Shown here one piece after another: positions 60,474 through 64,000 of a DNA stretch of 64,000 nt. A program made the translations under genes and the position numbers. Every line of letters begins with the position of its first letter. Position 1 is the stretch's first letter. The notes beneath the pieces are model-generated. The model ran no database searches. It had not been told where the DNA came from and saw only the letters and a program-made list of their open reading frames with translations. The DNA comes from an uncultured Candidatus Melainabacteria bacterium (GTDB lineage Bacteria; Cyanobacteriota; Vampirovibrionia; Gastranaerophilales; Gastranaerophilaceae), in contig CAKUXM010000002.1 of the NCBI GenBank assembly GCA_934700335.1, forward strand, positions 1 to 64,000, in the 5' to 3' direction.

Positions 60474-61067
60474 ATGAATATTTACAGACTATTTAAACCA
60501 ATATTTAAGACAAGAAGAAAATTTATTATAAACTTGTATAGATATTGCCTTTCAACTGCAAATGTTGATTTTTCAGGCAAAATAAAATTAAAGTATCCTG
60601 TTTTATTTTTAGGACAAGGAAAGATTAAAATTGGACAAAACGTAGTTTTAGGATTTTTCCCATCACCAAAATTTTACAATACATACGGACATATTGAAGC
60701 TAGAGGAGTAAATTCTCAAATTATTATTGAAGAAGGAACAAGTATTAATAATAATTTTTCAATTATTGCAAACGAAACCCTCATCAAAATAGGTAAAAAC
60801 TGTGCAATAGGATTCAATTTTAACTGTGCAGACAGTGATTTCCACGGATTAAAAATAAAAGATAGAAATAACCCAGATGAAATAAAAAATAAACCAATAA
60901 AAATAGGAAATGACGTTTTTATAGGAAATGACGTAACAGTTTTAAAAGGTGTAAACATCGGAGATGGAGCAGTTATTGGGGCCGGAAGTATTGTAACAAA
61001 AGATATTCCAGCAAGCACTATTGCTTGCGGAAATCCTGCCAGAGTTATTAGCGAGGTTAAAAATTAA
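60474..61067 (+). CDS. Hexapeptide-repeat acyltransferase
   Basis: A 197-residue protein with a basic N-terminal helix, then left-handed beta-helix repeats (KIKIGQNVVLGF, IKIGKNCAIGFNFNCADSDFHG) and the C-terminal AGSIVTKDIPASTIACGNPARVI. The H-rich DSDFHG loop is typical of O-acetyltransferases acting on sugars (maltose/galactoside acetyltransferase-like). It probably O-acetylates a residue of the polysaccharide. The start has an AAGGA ribosome site; its stop overlaps the next GT2 gene. Confidence 0.8.
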   Translation: MNIYRLFKPIFKTRRKFIINLYRYCLSTANVDFSGKIKLKYPVLFLGQGKIKIGQNVVLGFFPSPKFYNTYGHIEARGVNSQIIIEEGTSINNNFSIIANETLIKIGKNCAIGFNFNCADSDFHGLKIKDRNNPDEIKNKPIKIGNDVFIGNDVTVLKGVNIGDGAVIGAGSIVTKDIPASTIACGNPARVISEVKN

Positions 61068-62029
61068 TGACAGAACAGCCTTTAGTATCAATACAAGTTC
61101 CAATTTATAATGCAGAAAAATATATTCCAAAATTAATTGATTGTTTATCAAATCAAACATACAAAAACATTGAAGTAGTTTTAGTAGAAGATTTTTCTAC
61201 TGATAATTCATATCAACTTTTAAAAGATTATTCAGAAAAAGACTCTAGATTTAAAGTTATTAAAAGAGATACAAAAGGTGGAAATGCGGTAAAAGGAATA
61301 GAATATTCACTCCCTTATTTGAACGGTAAGTACTATATCTATTTATCTCAAGATGATTTTATTGACTACGACTTAATTGAAAAATGCGTAGAAAAAGCTG
61401 AAGAAACATCTGCAGAAATGGTTTGTCCAAATACACTGCTATTTTGGGAAAATGAAGAACCAAAAAGAATAACTAAATTCCCACTAAATAATGATTATAA
61501 CTACACAATATCAGGTAGAGAAGCATTTCCATTAAGTTTAACATGGGATTTTTCAGGTGCATCATTGCAATTAACAAGTATATTAAAAGAAAGTGGAATA
61601 AAATCTGAATACTGGAACAGTTGTGAATTTTATCACAGAAAATCTCTTTTAAACGTAAAAAAAATAACTTTTGCAGATACAAATTTTTATTATAGACAAG
61701 ATAACAATGATGCTATAACAAAAAAAATATACTATTTTACATTTGATGTAATAACAACAGATATTATGTTACTAAAATTATTGATAGAATATAAATATGA
61801 AAGAAAAGTTATTTTAAAACGCTTGAAACAACTTATTCGAGGTTTTGGAAGCTGGAAAAGAAAATTTATACAAAATTATGATAATTTTAACGATGAACAA
61901 AAGTTATACATTAAAAATACTTTAATTGATGCAAGAAAAGATTTATATAGTATAATAAAGGAACAAAAATATTTTGCTGGATATATTCTAATGTTATCAA
62001 GCGACATAAGAATAAAAATAAAGGATTAA
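61067..62029 (+). CDS. GT2 glycosyltransferase related to the double-domain enzyme
   Basis: A 320-residue GT-A enzyme: LVSIQVPIYNAEKYIPKLI, LVEDFSTDNSYQL and SQDDFIDYDLIEKC. The shared DFSTD, QDDF and ITFADTNFYYRQDN segments show that it is a paralogue of the two units in 51316-53202. It probably adds one sugar of the repeat unit. One-base overlap with the acyltransferase gene, and the next gene follows directly. Confidence 0.88.
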   Translation: MTEQPLVSIQVPIYNAEKYIPKLIDCLSNQTYKNIEVVLVEDFSTDNSYQLLKDYSEKDSRFKVIKRDTKGGNAVKGIEYSLPYLNGKYYIYLSQDDFIDYDLIEKCVEKAEETSAEMVCPNTLLFWENEEPKRITKFPLNNDYNYTISGREAFPLSLTWDFSGASLQLTSILKESGIKSEYWNSCEFYHRKSLLNVKKITFADTNFYYRQDNNDAITKKIYYFTFDVITTDIMLLKLLIEYKYERKVILKRLKQLIRGFGSWKRKFIQNYDNFNDEQKLYIKNTLIDARKDLYSIIKEQKYFAGYILMLSSDIRIKIKD

Positions 62030-62030
62030 A

Positions 62031-62675
62031 ATGGATAGATATGACGTATTGGAAAAAATTGCAAAATTAATTCCAATTAAATCATTAAGAACGAATTTTA
62101 GAAATAAAATTACGCAAAAAAGATTTCATAAATATAGAGTTCCTAAAAATATTAAAGCAACAGTTGGTAGATGCACTTATTTTGGAAACAATTGCGACTG
62201 CCAAAACCCTGATTCTGTCATAGGTAATTTTTGTTCAATTGCAAATAATGTCATTATCGGACCAGGAGAACACCCTCTAAATTATGCAACGACTTCACCT
62301 TTTTTATATCACGAATGGATTGGATACAAAAAAGGCGGAAAGAATGAGATTATGATTACGCCTGTAAATATTGGAAACGATGTATGGATTGGAGCAAATG
62401 TATTCATTAGAGGAGGTGTAACAATAGGAGATGGAGCAGTTATCGGCGCAGGCGCTGTCGTAACAAAAGATATTCCACCTTATGCAATAGTAGTAGGAGT
62501 TCCGGCAAAAATTATAAAATACAGATTTAATGAAGAAACTATAAAAGAACTTCTTGAATTAAAATGGTGGGATTTATCTGATGAAATAATAAAAAATATG
62601 CCTTACAAAGACGTACCAAAAACAATTGAATATTTAAAAAATTACTATAAAGCAAAAGGAAACCAAAATGATTAA
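62031..62675 (+). CDS. CatB-related O-acetyltransferase
   Basis: A 214-residue xenobiotic/antibiotic acetyltransferase-family hexapeptide protein. Typical elements are VIGNFCSIANNVIIGPGEHPLN, the catalytic-loop region with LYHEWIGYKK, VNIGNDVWIGANVFIRGGVTIGDGAVIGAG and a C-terminal WWDLSDE segment. In polysaccharide loci such enzymes O-acetylate sugars rather than drugs. It overlaps the aminotransferase gene by 8 bp. Confidence 0.85.
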   Translation: MDRYDVLEKIAKLIPIKSLRTNFRNKITQKRFHKYRVPKNIKATVGRCTYFGNNCDCQNPDSVIGNFCSIANNVIIGPGEHPLNYATTSPFLYHEWIGYKKGGKNEIMITPVNIGNDVWIGANVFIRGGVTIGDGAVIGAGAVVTKDIPPYAIVVGVPAKIIKYRFNEETIKELLELKWWDLSDEIIKNMPYKDVPKTIEYLKNYYKAKGNQND

Positions 62676-63753
62676 ATTTTTAGACTTACATAAAATTAAC
62701 GAAAGACATAGAAAAGAAATAGATGAAAGAATTAAGAATGTACTTGATTCTGGCTGGTACTTGCTAGGAAAGCAAGATGAACAATTTGAAGAGCATTTTG
62801 CAGAGTATTGTGGTTCAAAATATTGCGTAGGTGTTGGTAATGGCTTAGAAGCCCTTACTTTAATCATCAAAGCCTATGGTTTTGGCAAAGGTGATGAAAT
62901 AATTGTTCCTGCAAATACATATATCGCAAGTATTTTATCAATTTCGTACAACGGTTGCACACCGGTTCTTGTTGAACCAGACATCAATACTTTAAATATC
63001 AATCCTGATTTGATAGAAGAAAAAATTACTGATAAAACAAAAGCAATTATGGTTGTTCACTTATATGGTCAAGCCGTTGAAATGGAAAAAGTTTGGGCAT
63101 TGGCTAAAAAATATAATCTTAAAGTTATTGAAGATTCAGCACAAGCTCACGGTGCTATGTATCAAGGCAAAAGAACTGGTAATTTAGGTGATGCAAGCGG
63201 ATTTTCTTTCTACCCAGGAAAAAATTTAGGCTGTATTGGTGATGGCGGTTGTGTTACAACAAGTGACAAAGAACTTGCTGATAAAATTAGAGCGTTGAGA
63301 AACTATGGTTCTAACATTAAATATCATAATATTTATCAAGGTACAAATTCTAGACTAGATGAAATTCATGCAGGTGTACTTGATGTGAAATTACCATATC
63401 TTGATGCTGATAATCAAAGACGTAGAGATATTGCCAATTACTATTTAGCAAATATTAAAAATGATAAAATTATTATGAGAAAAGCATACGAAGAAAAAGC
63501 TAACGTATGGCATATCTTCCCAGTAAGAACAGAAAACAGAGATGAATTCCAAGAATATTTAAAACAAAACGATATTCAAACGTTAATTCACTACCCAATT
63601 CCACCACACAAACAAGAGTGCTACAAAGAATGGAACGAATTAAGTTTACCAATAACAGAAGAAATTCATAGAACTATTATCAGTCTTCCAATTTCACCTG
63701 TTATGACAGACGAAGAAGTTGAAAAAGTAGTTGAAGTCGTAAACAAATATTAA
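62668..63753 (+). CDS. DegT/DnrJ/EryC1/StrS sugar aminotransferase (FdtB/QdtB-like)
   Basis: A 361-residue PLP enzyme with the PLP lysine Lys185 in FYPGKNLGCIGDGG, the phosphate/PLP site GNGLEALTL and IEDSAQAHGA. It should transaminate the 3-keto sugar made by the FdtA-like isomerase to a 3-amino-3,6-dideoxyhexose, using glutamate. Together with the FdtA- and FdtC-like genes it completes the branch to dTDP-Fuc3NAc or dTDP-Qui3NAc; RmlA and RmlB must come from elsewhere. Confidence 0.92.
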   Translation: MIKFLDLHKINERHRKEIDERIKNVLDSGWYLLGKQDEQFEEHFAEYCGSKYCVGVGNGLEALTLIIKAYGFGKGDEIIVPANTYIASILSISYNGCTPVLVEPDINTLNINPDLIEEKITDKTKAIMVVHLYGQAVEMEKVWALAKKYNLKVIEDSAQAHGAMYQGKRTGNLGDASGFSFYPGKNLGCIGDGGCVTTSDKELADKIRALRNYGSNIKYHNIYQGTNSRLDEIHAGVLDVKLPYLDADNQRRRDIANYYLANIKNDKIIMRKAYEEKANVWHIFPVRTENRDEFQEYLKQNDIQTLIHYPIPPHKQECYKEWNELSLPITEEIHRTIISLPISPVMTDEEVEKVVEVVNKY

Positions 63754-63770
63754 AGGATAAAGTTTAAATT

Positions 63771-64000
63771 ATGACAATATTAGTAACAGGAGCAAATGGA
63801 TATATCGGAAACCATGTGGTAAAAACATTACTTGACAAAGGTAATGAAGTTATTGCGGTGGATTTCAAGTCTGATAATATTGATAACCGTGCAAAAGTAC
63901 ATTCATACAACATTTTTGAAAACAAAGAATCTTTAATCAATGATTTAAAAAACGTTGATACAGTTCTTCATTTAGCTTGGCAGGACGGATTTGTACATAA
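63771..64000 (+). CDS. NAD-dependent epimerase/dehydratase, 5' part
   Basis: The first 76 codons of a short-chain dehydrogenase-type nucleotide-sugar enzyme, cut by the window end. TILVTGANGYIGNHVVKTLL carries the GxxGxxG cofactor loop (GANGYIG) and VLHLAW the conserved strand. It starts 17 bp after the aminotransferase with an AAGGA ribosome site, so it belongs to the same operon. Whether it is an epimerase, dehydratase or reductase cannot be told from this part. Confidence 0.88.
   Translation, partial: MTILVTGANGYIGNHVVKTLLDKGNEVIAVDFKSDNIDNRAKVHSYNIFENKESLINDLKNVDTVLHLAWQDGFVH

Overview
The window is AT-rich bacterial chromosome, about two-thirds A+T or more by eye, with densely packed genes. 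The cell envelope is Gram-negative in type: a TolC-like channel, heptosyltransferase-type GT9 enzymes, an MsbA-like exporter and O-antigen-type sugar genes. The metabolism is anaerobic and fermentative: pyruvate formate-lyase with its activase, and the [FeFe]-hydrogenase maturase HydF. The gene styles suggest a host-associated Gastranaerophilales/Vampirovibrionia ('Melainabacteria') member. These are REC-LuxR regulators, calpain-like and CHAP proteins that lack signal peptides and start with short F-x-G-type leaders, and UvrD/PD-(D/E)XK and SNF2 helicases. That placement is an inference; no rRNA or phylogenetic marker was tested.

Layout. 1-4.3 kb: the end of a TolC-family gene, then a minus-strand unit (unknown protein, opine dehydrogenase, DHA2 exporter) with a clear sigma70 promoter and a palindromic operator, and a separately promoted TIGR04076 gene. 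4.4-6 kb: trpR-trpB without trpA, with two near-identical 20-bp operators and an apparently leaderless start. 6.1-9.3 kb: pyruvate formate-lyase, in which the glycyl-radical domain is a separate 78-residue protein, then pflA. 9.3-26 kb: a mixed region of membrane and envelope genes (GT39-like, DedA, EamA, SulP, YcxB-like), two calpain-like proteases, a CHAP protein, a UvrD-type helicase-nuclease, carbonic anhydrase and a GT2. 26-33.3 kb: one co-directional unit of TPR/GAF/HD-GYP, TPR protein, two REC-LuxR regulators, pentapeptide protein, rsmE and cca. 33.4-38 kb: SNF2 helicase and gpmI.

38.1-42.8 kb: tRNA-Ile, hydF and tRNA-Asp. A decayed 2.7-kb phage-like remnant lies between a partial copy of the tRNA-Asp 3' end and the intact tRNA-Asp. 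Both tRNA genes follow a good promoter and a leader holding a truncated, refolded copy of their own 5' end. 42.8-48.5 kb: a minus-strand run of radA, an msbA-like exporter, glyS and a small protein. 48.55-48.81 kb: a strongly structured locus with an antisense-type promoter and a 34-codon hydrophobic ORF preceded by a perfect Shine-Dalgarno, resembling a type I toxin-antitoxin arrangement. 48.9-64 kb: a surface-polysaccharide cluster with GT2, GT4 and GT9 glycosyltransferases, a PIG-L deacetylase, hexapeptide acyltransferases and a dTDP-3-amino-3,6-dideoxyhexose (Fuc3NAc/Qui3NAc-type) pathway made of two FdtA-like isomerases, an acetyltransferase and an aminotransferase. It is cut by the window edge inside an NAD-dependent epimerase.

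The items that most deserve follow-up are the 48.6-kb small-ORF locus, the split pyruvate formate-lyase, the refolded tRNA leaders, the trpR-trpB operator/leaderless arrangement and the opine dehydrogenase-exporter unit.
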